Shown: positions 32,273 to 41,645 of the stretch, piece after piece | How the letters are laid out: every line of letters begins with the position of its first letter | Position numbering within the stretch: the stretch's first letter is position 1 | Assembly (NCBI RefSeq): GCF_014137945.1 | Contig: NZ_JACGWX010000001.1 | Coordinates: forward strand, 62,001 to 126,000 | Length of the DNA stretch: 64,000 nt | Origin: Microcella alkalica | GTDB lineage: Bacteria > Actinomycetota > Actinomycetes > Actinomycetales > Microbacteriaceae | Reading direction: 5' to 3' | Position numbers and translations under genes: made by a program | Notes under the pieces: model-generated | What the model was told of the DNA's origin: nothing | The model's input: the letters and a program-made list of their open reading frames with translations, nothing else | Databases searched by the model: none

Positions 32273-33280
32273 ATGAAGCTCGGCGTCTACACCGCGATCC
32301 TGCACGACCGCGAGCTCCCCGAGGCGCTCGACGTACTCGTCGAGCTCGGCCTCGATGGGGCCGAGATCAACGTCGGAGGGTTCCTCCCGCCTCGCCACCT
32401 CCCGATCGACGCCGTCTTGTCGTCCGACGTCGCGCGCGACGAGTACCTCGCCCTCTTCGCCGATCGGGGCATCGCGATCACGGCGCTCAACTGCAACGGC
32501 AACCCGCTGCACCCCGATCCCGCCGTGACGCACCGCGCCGACCTCCTCGCCGCGATCCCGATCGCGGCGCGTCTCGGAGTCGACCGGGTCATCACGATGT
32601 CGGGCTCGCCGGCGAATCACGCCGGCGGAGTCCGCCCCGCCTGGGTGGTCAACCCCTGGAACAGCGTCGACATGGACTCGCTCGACTATCAGTGGGACGA
32701 GGTCGCGGTGCCGTTCTGGCGCGAGGTCGACCGCCTCGCCGCCGACCACGGCGTCAAGGTCGGCATCGAGATGCACCCTCAGAACGTCGTGTTCAACCCC
32801 GCGACTCTCATCCGCCTGGTGGAGCGCACAAATGCCACCCACGTCGGCGCCGAGATGGATCCGTCGCACCTGTTTTGGCAACAGATCGACCCGATCGTCG
32901 CTCTGGAGCACCTCGGTGAGCTCGTGATCACCGCCGCGGCGAAGGACGTGCGCATCAACCCCGCTGTGGCGCTGCACGGCGTGCTCGATGACCGCTTCCG
33001 CCGCATGCCGGCGGAGGAAAACCCACTCGCCCTCGGCGGCGGCTACACGCTGTGCGAGTGGCCGACCGAGGCGGCGTGGGACTTCGTCGCCGTCGGTCTC
33101 GGGCACGATCAGGAGTTCTGGAATCGTTTCGTCGCGACGCTCGCGCGCACGGCCCCCGATGTCGACCTCGCGATCGAGCACGAGGACGCATCGCTCGGAC
33201 GTATCGAGGGGCTCGAAGTCGCCGCCTCCACCCTGAAGGTCGCTTTGGCGAACATCTCGCGCGAGGCGACTGGACGTTAA
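32273..33280 (+). CDS. sugar phosphate isomerase/epimerase (TIM barrel), inositol cluster
   Basis: The 335-residue protein belongs to the xylose-isomerase-like TIM-barrel family (MKLGVYTAILHDRELPEALD, LNCNGNPLHPDPA, EMHPQNVVFNPAT, EMDPSHLFWQQIDP with likely metal ligands E, D and H). Close relatives occur beside inositol and sugar dehydrogenase genes in actinobacteria; the substrate is not established and could be an inosose or keto-sugar. The ATG at 32273 follows GAGGAG. It is transcribed alone from an operator-bearing promoter, and a second operator follows its stop. Confidence 0.85.
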   Translation: MKLGVYTAILHDRELPEALDVLVELGLDGAEINVGGFLPPRHLPIDAVLSSDVARDEYLALFADRGIAITALNCNGNPLHPDPAVTHRADLLAAIPIAARLGVDRVITMSGSPANHAGGVRPAWVVNPWNSVDMDSLDYQWDEVAVPFWREVDRLAADHGVKVGIEMHPQNVVFNPATLIRLVERTNATHVGAEMDPSHLFWQQIDPIVALEHLGELVITAAAKDVRINPAVALHGVLDDRFRRMPAEENPLALGGGYTLCEWPTEAAWDFVAVGLGHDQEFWNRFVATLARTAPDVDLAIEHEDASLGRIEGLEVAASTLKVALANISREATGR

Positions 33281-33304
33281 CATCTTAATGTCCTAACATA
33301 TAGG
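33277..33304 (+). promoter_or_regulatory. promoter and iol operator site 2 before iolC
   Basis: TTAACA (33277-33282) and TATAGG (33299-33304) are spaced by 16 bp. Between them lies the operator TGTCCTAACA (33289-33298), the exact reverse complement of site 1, within TAATGTCCTAACATATA. The -35 box overlaps the stop of the preceding gene. Confidence 0.55.
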
Positions 33305-33340
33305 CATTCCTCCCAACAGCAGAAAGCCGTACACAGACGT

Positions 33341-34306
33341 ATGAGCAGCTCGACCAGCCCAGCCCCACTCGATCTCGTCGCGATCGGGCGCGTGAGCGTC
33401 GACATCTACCCGCTGCAGTCCGGCATCGGGCTTGAGCAGGTCGAGACGTTCGGCAAGTTCCTCGGCGGCAGCGCGACCAACGTCACGGTGGCCGCCGCGC
33501 GTCACGGCGACGCGAGCGCGATCATCACGGGAGTCGGCTCCGACCCCTTCGGCCGCTTCGTCGTCGCCGAGCTCGAGCACCTCGGCGTGAGCAGCCGCTT
33601 CGTCGAGACTCGCGACGGTCTGCAGACGCCCGTCGTCTTCTGCGAGATCTTCCCGCCCGACGACTTCCCGCTCTACTTCTACCGCCCCGAACCCGTCCCC
33701 GACCTGCAGCTCGCGGCCGACCGCCTCGATCTCGGCGCTATCCGCGACGCGCGGGTCTTCTGGGCCACGGTGACGGGCCTGTCGGCCGAGCCGAGCCGCA
33801 GCGCGCACTTCGCCGCGTGGGACGCCCGCGCCCGCGCCCGCCACACGATCCTCGACCTCGACTACCGCCCCATGTTCTGGGCCGACCCGAGCGAGGCCTC
33901 GGCGCAGGTCGAGCGCGCTCTCGGGCACGTCACGGTCGCTGTGGGCAACCGCGAGGAGTGCGAGGTCGCCGTCGGCGAAACCGAGCCGCTGCGCGCGGCG
34001 GATGCGCTCCTCGAACGCGGCGTCGAGCTCGCGGTCGTCAAGCAGGGCCCCAAGGGCGTGCTCGCCAAGACCCGCGACGAGGTCGTCGAGGTTCCGCCGC
34101 ACTGGGTCGACGTCGTCAACGGGCTCGGCGCGGGCGACAGCTTCGGCGGCGCCCTTGTCCACGGCCTCCTGCAGGAGTGGCCGCTCGAGCGCATCCTGCG
34201 CTTCGCCAACGCCGCCGGCGCGATCGTCGCGAGCCGGCTCGAGTGCAGCACCGCCATGCCCACGACCGCCGAGGTCGACGCCGCGATCGAGAAGAGCAGT
34301 CGATGA
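33341..34306 (+). CDS. iolC: 5-dehydro-2-deoxygluconokinase
   Basis: IolC phosphorylates 5-dehydro-2-deoxygluconate, the fifth step of myo-inositol breakdown. The 321-residue pfkB/ribokinase protein has AIGRVSVDIYPLQ, the GGSATNVTVAAARHG substrate motif, RPEPVPDLQLA, and the catalytic NGLGAGDSFGGALVHGL near residue 265. The following gene starts within its last codons (ATGA overlap). It begins the main catabolic run, iolC to the 41646 gene, all on the plus strand. Confidence 0.92.
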   Translation: MSSSTSPAPLDLVAIGRVSVDIYPLQSGIGLEQVETFGKFLGGSATNVTVAAARHGDASAIITGVGSDPFGRFVVAELEHLGVSSRFVETRDGLQTPVVFCEIFPPDDFPLYFYRPEPVPDLQLAADRLDLGAIRDARVFWATVTGLSAEPSRSAHFAAWDARARARHTILDLDYRPMFWADPSEASAQVERALGHVTVAVGNREECEVAVGETEPLRAADALLERGVELAVVKQGPKGVLAKTRDEVVEVPPHWVDVVNGLGAGDSFGGALVHGLLQEWPLERILRFANAAGAIVASRLECSTAMPTTAEVDAAIEKSSR

Positions 34307-35220
34307 CCACCCTCGACCCGCGCCCCGCGAGCGCAACAGCGGCGTCCGCCCTCGATCTCGCGATGCTGCGCGACACCCGCGCCCACAACCCCGGCGCGAT
34401 CGGCCAGGTGCTCGCGACGCGTCAGCGCCGCGACATCCTCGGCGCCGACGGCCGTCTGTTCATCGTCGCCGCCGACCACCCCGCCCGTGGTGCGGTCGCC
34501 GTGGGCACCGACCCGACGGCGATGGCCAACCGCGAGGAGCTCCTCGGTCGGCTCGCGGCGGCGCTCTCGCGCCCCGGCGTCGACGGCGTGCTCGGCACGC
34601 CTGACATCATCGACGACCTCGCGCTTCTCGGCCTCCTCGACGACAAGGTCGTCGTGGGCTCGATGAACCGCGGCGGGCTGCGCGGCGCCTCCTTCGAGAT
34701 GGACGACCGCTACACCGCGTACACGGTCGACCGCATGCTGCGCGACCGCATCGACTTCGCGAAGAACCTCGTGCGCATCAACCTCTCCGATGCGGGCTCG
34801 CTCGCGACCCTCGAGACGACTGCCCGCGTCGTCAACGAAGCCTCCGATTCGCAGCTACCCATCATGCTCGAGCCCTTCATGAGCTCGTGGGTCGGCGGGC
34901 GCGTGCAGAACGACCTCTCGACCGACGCCGTCATCCTCTCGATCGCGATCGCCTCCGGTCTCGGGCACTCGAGCGCCTACTCGTGGCTCAAGCTGCCGGT
35001 CGTCCCCGAGATGGAGCGCGTCATGGCCTCCACGACGCTGCCGACCCTGCTGCTCGGCGGCGAGGTCTCCGACGATCAGGACGCGGCCTTCGACTCGTGG
35101 TCAAGTGCTCTCTCGCTGCCCAACGTCCGCGGCCTCGTCGTCGGCCGCAGCCTGCTCTACCCGCCCGACGGCGACGTCGTCTCGGCCGTCGACACGGCCG
35201 CCGCGCTCGTTCACGGCTGA
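34303..35220 (+). CDS. Cgl0158-type (beta/alpha)8-barrel aldolase
   Basis: The 305-residue protein matches the Cgl0158-like deoxyribose-phosphate-aldolase/LacD barrel group found in the Corynebacterium inositol cluster. Motifs include FIVAADHPARGAVAVG, VDGVLGTPDIIDDLALLG, VGSMNRGGLRGASFEMDD and MLEPFMSSW. I infer that it cleaves 6-phospho-5-dehydro-2-deoxygluconate to DHAP and malonate semialdehyde, the step done by IolJ elsewhere, because no iolJ is present and it is coupled to iolC by an ATGA overlap. That role is not proven from sequence. Confidence 0.8.
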   Translation: MTTLDPRPASATAASALDLAMLRDTRAHNPGAIGQVLATRQRRDILGADGRLFIVAADHPARGAVAVGTDPTAMANREELLGRLAAALSRPGVDGVLGTPDIIDDLALLGLLDDKVVVGSMNRGGLRGASFEMDDRYTAYTVDRMLRDRIDFAKNLVRINLSDAGSLATLETTARVVNEASDSQLPIMLEPFMSSWVGGRVQNDLSTDAVILSIAIASGLGHSSAYSWLKLPVVPEMERVMASTTLPTLLLGGEVSDDQDAAFDSWSSALSLPNVRGLVVGRSLLYPPDGDVVSAVDTAAALVHG

Positions 35221-35267
35221 CCCCGCCTTCCCTCCTTCAGTCCACCTCGAACGAAAAGAAGACCCTC

Positions 35268-36764
35268 ATGTCGAGCACCCCTGTCGTCCCGCACTGGATC
35301 GACGGCGCCGAATTCCCCGGCACCTCCGGCCGCACCGCCGCCGTCTTCGACCCCGCCCTCGGTGTCGAGACCAAACGCGTGGCGCTCGCTGACGAGAGCG
35401 AGATCCAGCGCGCCGTGGCGTCGGCGAAGGCGGCCTTCCCCGCGTGGCGCGACCTGTCGCTCGCGAAGCGCCAGCAGGTCATGTTCTCGTTCCGCGAGCT
35501 GCTCAACGCCCGCAAGGGCGAGCTCGCCGAGATCATCACGGCCGAGCACGGCAAGGTGCAGAGCGACGCCCTCGGCGAAATCACGCGTGGGCAGGAGGTT
35601 GTCGAGGTCGCGACGGGCATCCCGCAGCTCATGAAGGGCGAGTACAGCGAAAGCGTGTCGACCGGCGTCGACGTGTACTCTATCCGCCAGCCGCTCGGCG
35701 TCGTGGGCATCATCAGCCCCTTCAACTTCCCGGCCATGGTGCCCATGTGGTTCTTCCCCCTAGCGCTCGCGGCGGGCAACTCGGTCATCCTCAAGCCGAG
35801 CGAGAAAGACCCGTCGGCGGCGATCTGGATCGCCCGCCTGCTGAAGGAGGCCGGTCTCCCCGACGGAGTCTTCACGGTGCTGCAGGGCGACAAGGTCTCG
35901 GTCGACGGGCTGCTCGAGCACCCCGACGTCGCGAGCATCTCGTTCGTCGGCTCGACCCCGATCGCCCAGTACGTCTACGAGACGGGCGCCCGTCACGGCA
36001 AGCGCGTGCAGGCCCTCGGAGGCGCGAAGAACCACATGCTCGTGCTGCCCGACGCCGACCTCGACCTCGTCGCCGACTCCGCGATCAACGCCGGCTTCGG
36101 CTCGGCCGGCGAGCGCTGCATGGCGATCTCGGTCGTCGTGGCGGTCGAGCCCGTCGCCGACGCCCTCATCGAGAAGATCACCGAGCGCATGGCCACCCTG
36201 CGCATCGGCGACGGCCGTCGCAACTGCGACATGGGCCCGCTCGTCACCAAGGAGCACCGCGACAAGGTCGCGGGCTACATCGAGATCGCCGAGCAGGATG
36301 GCGCGACAGTCGTCGTCGACGGCCGCGGCGTTGAGATCGACGGCGACGCCAACGGCTTCTGGCTCGGCCCGACCCTCATTGACCAGGTACCGACGAGCTC
36401 GCGCGTCTACACCGAGGAGATCTTCGGCCCCGTGCTCTCGATCGTGCGCGTGAAGACCTACGCCGAGGGCGTCGAGCTCATCAACTCGGGCGCGTACGGC
36501 AACGGCACGGCCATCTTCACCAACGACGGCGGCGCGGCTCGCCGGTTCCAGAACGAGGTGCAGGTCGGCATGATCGGGATCAACGTGCCGATCCCCGTGC
36601 CGGTCGCCTACTTCTCGTTCGGCGGCTGGAAGAACTCGCTGTTCGGCGACACGAAGGCGCACGGCGCCGCGGGCGTACGGTTCTTCACGCAGGAGAAGGC
36701 CATCACCTCGCGCTGGCTCGACCCCAGCCACGGCGGCATCAACCTGGGCTTCCCGCAGAATTGA
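35268..36764 (+). CDS. mmsA: CoA-acylating (methyl)malonate-semialdehyde dehydrogenase
   Basis: MmsA/IolA oxidises malonate semialdehyde with NAD+ and CoA to acetyl-CoA. The 498-residue ALDH protein has GIISPFNFPAMVPMWFFPLA, KPSEKDPSAA, SFVGSTPIAQYVYE, and the catalytic cysteine in FGSAGERCMAIS near residue 285, plus GVRFFTQEKAITSRW at the end, all typical of the MmsA subfamily. The ATG at 35268 follows AAAAGAAG. It receives the product of the preceding aldolase and is followed directly by iolB. Confidence 0.94.
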   Translation: MSSTPVVPHWIDGAEFPGTSGRTAAVFDPALGVETKRVALADESEIQRAVASAKAAFPAWRDLSLAKRQQVMFSFRELLNARKGELAEIITAEHGKVQSDALGEITRGQEVVEVATGIPQLMKGEYSESVSTGVDVYSIRQPLGVVGIISPFNFPAMVPMWFFPLALAAGNSVILKPSEKDPSAAIWIARLLKEAGLPDGVFTVLQGDKVSVDGLLEHPDVASISFVGSTPIAQYVYETGARHGKRVQALGGAKNHMLVLPDADLDLVADSAINAGFGSAGERCMAISVVVAVEPVADALIEKITERMATLRIGDGRRNCDMGPLVTKEHRDKVAGYIEIAEQDGATVVVDGRGVEIDGDANGFWLGPTLIDQVPTSSRVYTEEIFGPVLSIVRVKTYAEGVELINSGAYGNGTAIFTNDGGAARRFQNEVQVGMIGINVPIPVPVAYFSFGGWKNSLFGDTKAHGAAGVRFFTQEKAITSRWLDPSHGGINLGFPQN

Positions 36765-36772
36765 GCACGGTC

Positions 36773-37735
36773 ATGACTCGTCCTTCCTCCGACACCGCGC
36801 AGCCGAACGCCTGGCTGCACCCGCGGGGCGCCCTCGCGCGCGACGCGTGGGAATCGGTCGTGGATGCTCGGCTCGAGGGCTGGCAGCACACGGGCATCCG
36901 CGTCGCCGAGCTGACGAGCGCACCGCTCGCGCTGCCCGCTGGCGAGGTCGAGCGCATCATCGTGCCGCTCGCGGGCAGCTTTCGCGTCGAGTACCAGACC
37001 GAGGGCGAGCGACTGCCGCACGAGCAGATCCTCGCCGGCCGGGCAGCCGTCTTCGACGGACCGACCGACGTGCTGTACCTGCCGATCGGCACGTCGGCCG
37101 CGATCAGTGGCGAGGGCCGCGTCGCGGTCGCCGAGGCGCCCGCCACGGTCTGGCACCCGGCGCGTCACGTGCTCGCCTCCGAGGTTCCCGTCGAGCTGCG
37201 CGGAGCCGGTCGCGCCACGCGCCAGGTGCACAACTTCGGCGTGCCCGGTGCGCTCGAGGCCGACCGCCTCATCGTGTGCGAGGTCATCACGCCTGCCGAC
37301 AACTGGTCGAGCTACCCGCCGCACAAGCACGACGAGCAAGTCGAGGGCGTCGAGAGCGCGCTCGAAGAGATCTACTACTTCGAAGCGGCCGTCACGCGCG
37401 GTGTCCCGGCGACCATCGCCGACGCGGCAGACCCGATCGGCTACGTGCGCACCTACGCCTCCCAGGCCGGCGAGATCGACACGCTCGCCGAGGTGCGTTC
37501 AGGCGACATCGCGCTCGTGCCGCACGGCTGGCACGGCCCGTGCATGGCCGCTCCTGGCTACGACCTTTACTACCTCAACGTCATGGCGGGCCCGGGAGCC
37601 GAGCGCGCGTGGCTCATCACCGACGACCCCGCCCACGCCTGGGTGCGGACGACGTGGGCCGACCAGGCCGCCGATGCCCGACTGCCCTACCTGACTCCCG
37701 CAACCGCGGACCGACCGGAGGACCCCCGCTCATGA
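36773..37735 (+). CDS. iolB: 5-deoxy-glucuronate isomerase
   Basis: IolB isomerises 5-deoxy-glucuronate to 5-dehydro-2-deoxygluconate. The 320-residue bicupin has the family features VFDGPTDVLYLPIGTSA, RQVHNFGVP, SSYPPHKHDE with likely metal-binding histidines, LEEIYYFE and VPHGWHGPCMAAPGYDLYYLN. The TTG at 36761, overlapping the mmsA stop, is an alternative start; the ATG at 36773 is preferred by codon only, since neither has a clear ribosome-binding site. It overlaps iolD by four bases. Confidence 0.92.
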   Translation: MTRPSSDTAQPNAWLHPRGALARDAWESVVDARLEGWQHTGIRVAELTSAPLALPAGEVERIIVPLAGSFRVEYQTEGERLPHEQILAGRAAVFDGPTDVLYLPIGTSAAISGEGRVAVAEAPATVWHPARHVLASEVPVELRGAGRATRQVHNFGVPGALEADRLIVCEVITPADNWSSYPPHKHDEQVEGVESALEEIYYFEAAVTRGVPATIADAADPIGYVRTYASQAGEIDTLAEVRSGDIALVPHGWHGPCMAAPGYDLYYLNVMAGPGAERAWLITDDPAHAWVRTTWADQAADARLPYLTPATADRPEDPRS

Positions 37736-39630
37736 TCACTCGACGCATGACCGTCAGCCAGGCGCTCGTCGAGTTCCTCGCCAACCAGTGGACTGTCGAT
37801 GGCGTTCATCGCGAGCGCACCATCCCGGGCGTCTTCGGGATCTTCGGCCACGGCAACGTCGCCGGCATCGGGCAGGCGCTCAGGCAGGCCAACGCGACGC
37901 AACCCGACCTCATGCCGTACTACCAGGCCCGCAACGAGCAGGCCATGGTGCATCAGTCGGTGGGCTACGCCCGCATCCACCGTCGCCTGGGCACGTTCGC
38001 GAGCGCTGCATCCGTCGGGCCGGGCGCCACCAATATGCTCACGGGCGCCGCTCTCGCGACGACCAACCGCATGCCCGCGCTGCTGCTGCCGAGCGACACG
38101 TTCGCCACGCGCGTCGCGGACCCCGTGCTGCAGCAGCTCGAGCAGCCGCACGACATCGGCATCACCGTCAACGACGCCTTCCGCCCGCTGTCGCGCTTCT
38201 TCGACCGCGTGCAGCGCCCCGAGCAGCTCTACTCGATCGCCCTCAGCGCGATGCGCGTGCTGCTCGACCCGGCTGAGACCGGCGCCGTCACGATCGCCCT
38301 GCCGGAGGACGTCCAGGCAGAGGCGATGGATGTTCCTCTCGAGTTCCTCGCGCCGCGGGAGTGGCACCTCCGCCGGCCGCTGCCCGAGCGTGCTCCGCTC
38401 GCCCGCGCGATCGAGGCCATCCGCGGTGCGAAGCGCCCCATGATCATCGCCGGCGGTGGAGTGCTCTACTCGGCGGCCGAGGAGCAGCTGCGTCGGTTCG
38501 TCGAGCTAACCGGCATACCGGTCGGCACGAGCCAGGCCGGCGGCGGCGTGCTCACGTGGGATCACCCGCAGAACCTCGGGGGAGTGGGCGCGACCGGCAC
38601 GCTCGCCGCCAACCGCCGCGCGACCGAGGCCGACGTCATCATCGGCATCGGCACGCGCTACAGCGACTTCACGACGGCCAGCCGCACCGCCTTCCAGAAC
38701 CCCGACGTCACCTTCGTCAACATCAATGTCGCGGCGTTCGACGCCTACAAGCACGGGACGCAGGTTGCCGTGATCGCCGACGCGCGCGAGACGCTCGACG
38801 CCCTCCTCGACGAGTTCGCGGGCTTCCGCATCGACGCCGACGACGAGGCCGCGCTCGCGCGGTCGAAGGCGGAGTGGGACGCGCTCGTCGACGAGGCCTT
38901 CGTGCCGAGCGGCAGCCCGCTGCCCGGCCAGCCCGAGATCATCGGCGCCGTGCAGGCGGCCTCCGACCCGACCGACGTCGTGGTCCAGGCCGCGGGCTCG
39001 CTCCCCGGAGACCTACACAAGCTCTGGCGCGTGCGCGACGCCCTCGGCTACCACGTCGAGTACGCGTACTCGTGCATGGGCTACGAGATCGCGGGCGGCA
39101 TGGGCGTGCGTCGTGGGGCGCCCGATCGCGACGTCATCGTCATGGTCGGCGACGGCTCGTACCTCATGCTCAACTCCGAGCTCGTCACGGCCGTGGCAGA
39201 GGGCCTGAAAATCATCGTCGTCCTCATCCAGAACCACGGGTACGCCTCGATCGGGCACCTCTCCGAGACGGTGGGCTCCGAGCGATTCGGCACCTGGTAC
39301 CGCGCATACGACCCCGAGCAGCGCAACTTCCAGGGCGACCAGGTGCTCCCCGTCGACCTCGCGGCGAACGCGCGCAGCTACGGACTCGATGTCATCGAGA
39401 TCGAGCCGTGCGAGGACGCGATCGCCCAGCTGAGCGCCGCGATGGCGACGGCGAAGGCCTCCGACCGGTCGACGGTAATCCACATTAACAGCGACCCGCT
39501 CGTCTACGCGCCCGACGGCGCGGGCTGGTGGGACGTCCCGGTCGCCGAGGTCTCGACGCTCGAGGCGACGCAGCAGGCCCTGACCGAGTACCGCGAGCAG
39601 CGTGCGCGCCAGCGCCCGCTCCTCGGCTGA
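37732..39630 (+). CDS. iolD: 3D-(3,5/4)-trihydroxycyclohexane-1,2-dione hydrolase
   Basis: IolD hydrolytically opens the trione ring using thiamine diphosphate. The 632-residue enzyme has the N-terminal ThDP domain (FGIFGHGNVAGIG, YQARNEQAMVHQSVGYAR), a central domain and a C-terminal ThDP-binding block MVGDGSYLMLNSEL through IQNHGYASIGHL. The length and GHGNVAG motif separate it from acetolactate synthase. The ATG at 37732 overlaps the iolB stop (ATGA). Confidence 0.95.
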   Translation: MITRRMTVSQALVEFLANQWTVDGVHRERTIPGVFGIFGHGNVAGIGQALRQANATQPDLMPYYQARNEQAMVHQSVGYARIHRRLGTFASAASVGPGATNMLTGAALATTNRMPALLLPSDTFATRVADPVLQQLEQPHDIGITVNDAFRPLSRFFDRVQRPEQLYSIALSAMRVLLDPAETGAVTIALPEDVQAEAMDVPLEFLAPREWHLRRPLPERAPLARAIEAIRGAKRPMIIAGGGVLYSAAEEQLRRFVELTGIPVGTSQAGGGVLTWDHPQNLGGVGATGTLAANRRATEADVIIGIGTRYSDFTTASRTAFQNPDVTFVNINVAAFDAYKHGTQVAVIADARETLDALLDEFAGFRIDADDEAALARSKAEWDALVDEAFVPSGSPLPGQPEIIGAVQAASDPTDVVVQAAGSLPGDLHKLWRVRDALGYHVEYAYSCMGYEIAGGMGVRRGAPDRDVIVMVGDGSYLMLNSELVTAVAEGLKIIVVLIQNHGYASIGHLSETVGSERFGTWYRAYDPEQRNFQGDQVLPVDLAANARSYGLDVIEIEPCEDAIAQLSAAMATAKASDRSTVIHINSDPLVYAPDGAGWWDVPVAEVSTLEATQQALTEYREQRARQRPLLG

Positions 39631-39658
39631 CCCGCACCACCTCGAAGGAGAGACGAGC

Positions 39659-40582
39659 ATGACGACCACCGACACCGCCCAGATCCGCGTCGGCACCGCG
39701 CCCGACTCGTGGGGCGTCTGGTTCCCCGATGACCCGAAGCAGGTGCCGTGGCAGCGCTTCCTCGATGAAGTGCAGGCCGCTGGCTACCACTGGATCGAGC
39801 TCGGCCCGTTCGGCTACCTGCCGACCGACCCCCACCAGCTCGAGGACGAGCTCGGCAAGCGCGACCTGAGGCTCACCGCCGGCACGGTCTTCACCGGCTT
39901 CCACAAGGGCGATGAGCAGTGGGAGCGCGCCTGGCAGCAGGCGCTCGACGTCGCGGGACTCGTCTCGAAGCTCGGCGTCGAGCACCTCGTCGTGATCCCC
40001 GACCTGTGGCGCAGCGACGCCACGGCCGAAGTGCTCGAGGCCCGCACCCTCACCGATGAGCAGTGGAGCCGACTCGCCTCCGGTCACGACCGCCTCGGCA
40101 AGGCCCTGCTCGAGGACTACGGCATCAAGCAGCAGTTCCACTCGCACGCCGACAGCCACATCGGCAGCTACGCCGAGGTCGAGCGCTTCCTCGCCGAGAC
40201 GGATGCTCGCTTTACAAACCTCTGCCTCGACACCGGACACTTCGCCTACTACCTCGGAGATAACGTCAAGTTGATGCGCGCGCACCCCGAGCGCATCGGC
40301 TACCTGCACCTGAAGCAGGTCGAGCCCGACATCCTCGCCGACACGCTTAAGAACGATCTGCCGTTCGTCGACGCGGTCGCCCGGGGCGTCATGACCGAGC
40401 CGGGAGGAGCCGGAGTGCCGGAGTTCGCCCCGATCCTCGAACTCGCCGCTGAGATCGACCCGCAGATGTTCGCGATCGTCGAGCAGGACATGTACGGCTG
40501 CGACATCGACTTCCCCTTCCCCGTCGCGCAGCGCACGCGATCGCACATCGCCGGCTGCACGGCCGCCGCGCGCTTCCACTGA
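39659..40582 (+). CDS. iolE: myo-inosose-2 dehydratase-like protein
   Basis: IolE removes water from 2-keto-myo-inositol to give the dione used by IolD. The 307-residue TIM-barrel protein begins IRVGTAPDSWGVWFPDDPKQ and has ELGPFGYLPTDP, QQFHSHADSHIGSYAEVERF, CLDTGHFAYYLGD and YLHLKQVEPD with metal-ligand residues E, D and H. It is the best of the three TIM-barrel proteins here for the iolE role because it follows iolD and matches actinobacterial IolE-like sequences. An AAGGAGAG site precedes the ATG. Other isomerase functions are possible. Confidence 0.82.
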   Translation: MTTTDTAQIRVGTAPDSWGVWFPDDPKQVPWQRFLDEVQAAGYHWIELGPFGYLPTDPHQLEDELGKRDLRLTAGTVFTGFHKGDEQWERAWQQALDVAGLVSKLGVEHLVVIPDLWRSDATAEVLEARTLTDEQWSRLASGHDRLGKALLEDYGIKQQFHSHADSHIGSYAEVERFLAETDARFTNLCLDTGHFAYYLGDNVKLMRAHPERIGYLHLKQVEPDILADTLKNDLPFVDAVARGVMTEPGGAGVPEFAPILELAAEIDPQMFAIVEQDMYGCDIDFPFPVAQRTRSHIAGCTAAARFH

Positions 40583-40614
40583 TCCGCCACCACCTCAGAG
40601 AAGAGATCCGACTC

Positions 40615-41625
40615 ATGGATGACCTCCGCATCGCCGTCGTCGGCGCCGGCATGATGGGCGCCGACCACATCACCCGCATCACCCAGCGCATCGTCGGCGC
40701 GACGGTCAGCGCCGTCGTCGAGCCCGACGCGGGCCGCGCGGCCGCCGCCATCGCGAACGCTCCCGGTGCCCAGCACTTCACCGCGATCGAGGATGCTCTC
40801 GCGAGCGCTGTCGTTGACGCCGTGCTCATCGCCACTCCCGGGCAGTTCCACGAGCCCGTGCTGCTCCCCGCGATCGAGGCAGGCCTGCCGATCCTCTGCG
40901 AGAAGCCGCTCACTCCCGACCCCGAGTCGAGCCTGCGCGTGCTCAAGGCCGAGCAGAAGGGCGGCAGGAAGCTCATCCAGGTCGGCTTCATGCGCCGCTT
41001 CGACAAGGAGTACATGCAGCTGCGCGAGCTCATCGCCTCCGGCGACGCCGGCGCGCTGCTCGCCCTCCGCTGCGCTCACCGCAACCCCGCCGTGCCCGAC
41101 AGCTACACGAACCCGATGCTCATCAACGACTCGGTCGTTCACGAGATCGACATCGTGCGCTACCTCACCGACTCGCCGGTCACGGCCATCGAGGTCAAGC
41201 GCCCGCGGCGCAACTCGCTGTCGCCCGCGCACCTCGACGAGCCGATCCTCGTGCTGCTCGAGACCGACCAGGGCGTGCTCGCCGACGTCGAGATGAACGT
41301 CAGCGTGCAGTTCGGCTACCAGGTCAGGACCGAGGCGGTCTTCGAGCGCGGCATCGCCGAGATCGGCCGCACCGGCGGCATGACCCTCTGGCAGGACGGC
41401 CGCTACGGTCACGCCGAGCACGTCTCGTTCAACACGCGCTTCGCCGAGGCATACGACGCGCAGATCCAGCGCTGGGTGCGCGCCGCGCAGGCGGGGGCCA
41501 TCGATGGGCCGAGCGCGTGGGACGGCTATCTCGTCGCCGCCGCCTGCAAGGCCGGCGTCGAGGCGCTCGAGACCGGCCGTCGCGTCGAGGTCGAGTACGC
41601 CGCGCGCCCGTCGTTCTACGCCTGA
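40615..41625 (+). CDS. iolG: inositol 2-dehydrogenase (Gfo/Idh/MocA family)
   Basis: IolG oxidises myo-inositol to 2-keto-myo-inositol with NAD+, the first step of the pathway. The 336-residue protein has the N-terminal Rossmann motif IAVVGAGMMGADH, the catalytic-lysine motif CEKPLTPD near residue 100, and the C-terminal INDSVVHEIDIVRYL region. It is the only Gfo/Idh/MocA gene in the cluster, so it is the probable entry enzyme, although substrate choice among inositol isomers cannot be read from sequence. Confidence 0.9.
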   Translation: MDDLRIAVVGAGMMGADHITRITQRIVGATVSAVVEPDAGRAAAAIANAPGAQHFTAIEDALASAVVDAVLIATPGQFHEPVLLPAIEAGLPILCEKPLTPDPESSLRVLKAEQKGGRKLIQVGFMRRFDKEYMQLRELIASGDAGALLALRCAHRNPAVPDSYTNPMLINDSVVHEIDIVRYLTDSPVTAIEVKRPRRNSLSPAHLDEPILVLLETDQGVLADVEMNVSVQFGYQVRTEAVFERGIAEIGRTGGMTLWQDGRYGHAEHVSFNTRFAEAYDAQIQRWVRAAQAGAIDGPSAWDGYLVAAACKAGVEALETGRRVEVEYAARPSFYA

Positions 41626-41645
41626 TCGTCACGAAGGAGACTGTG

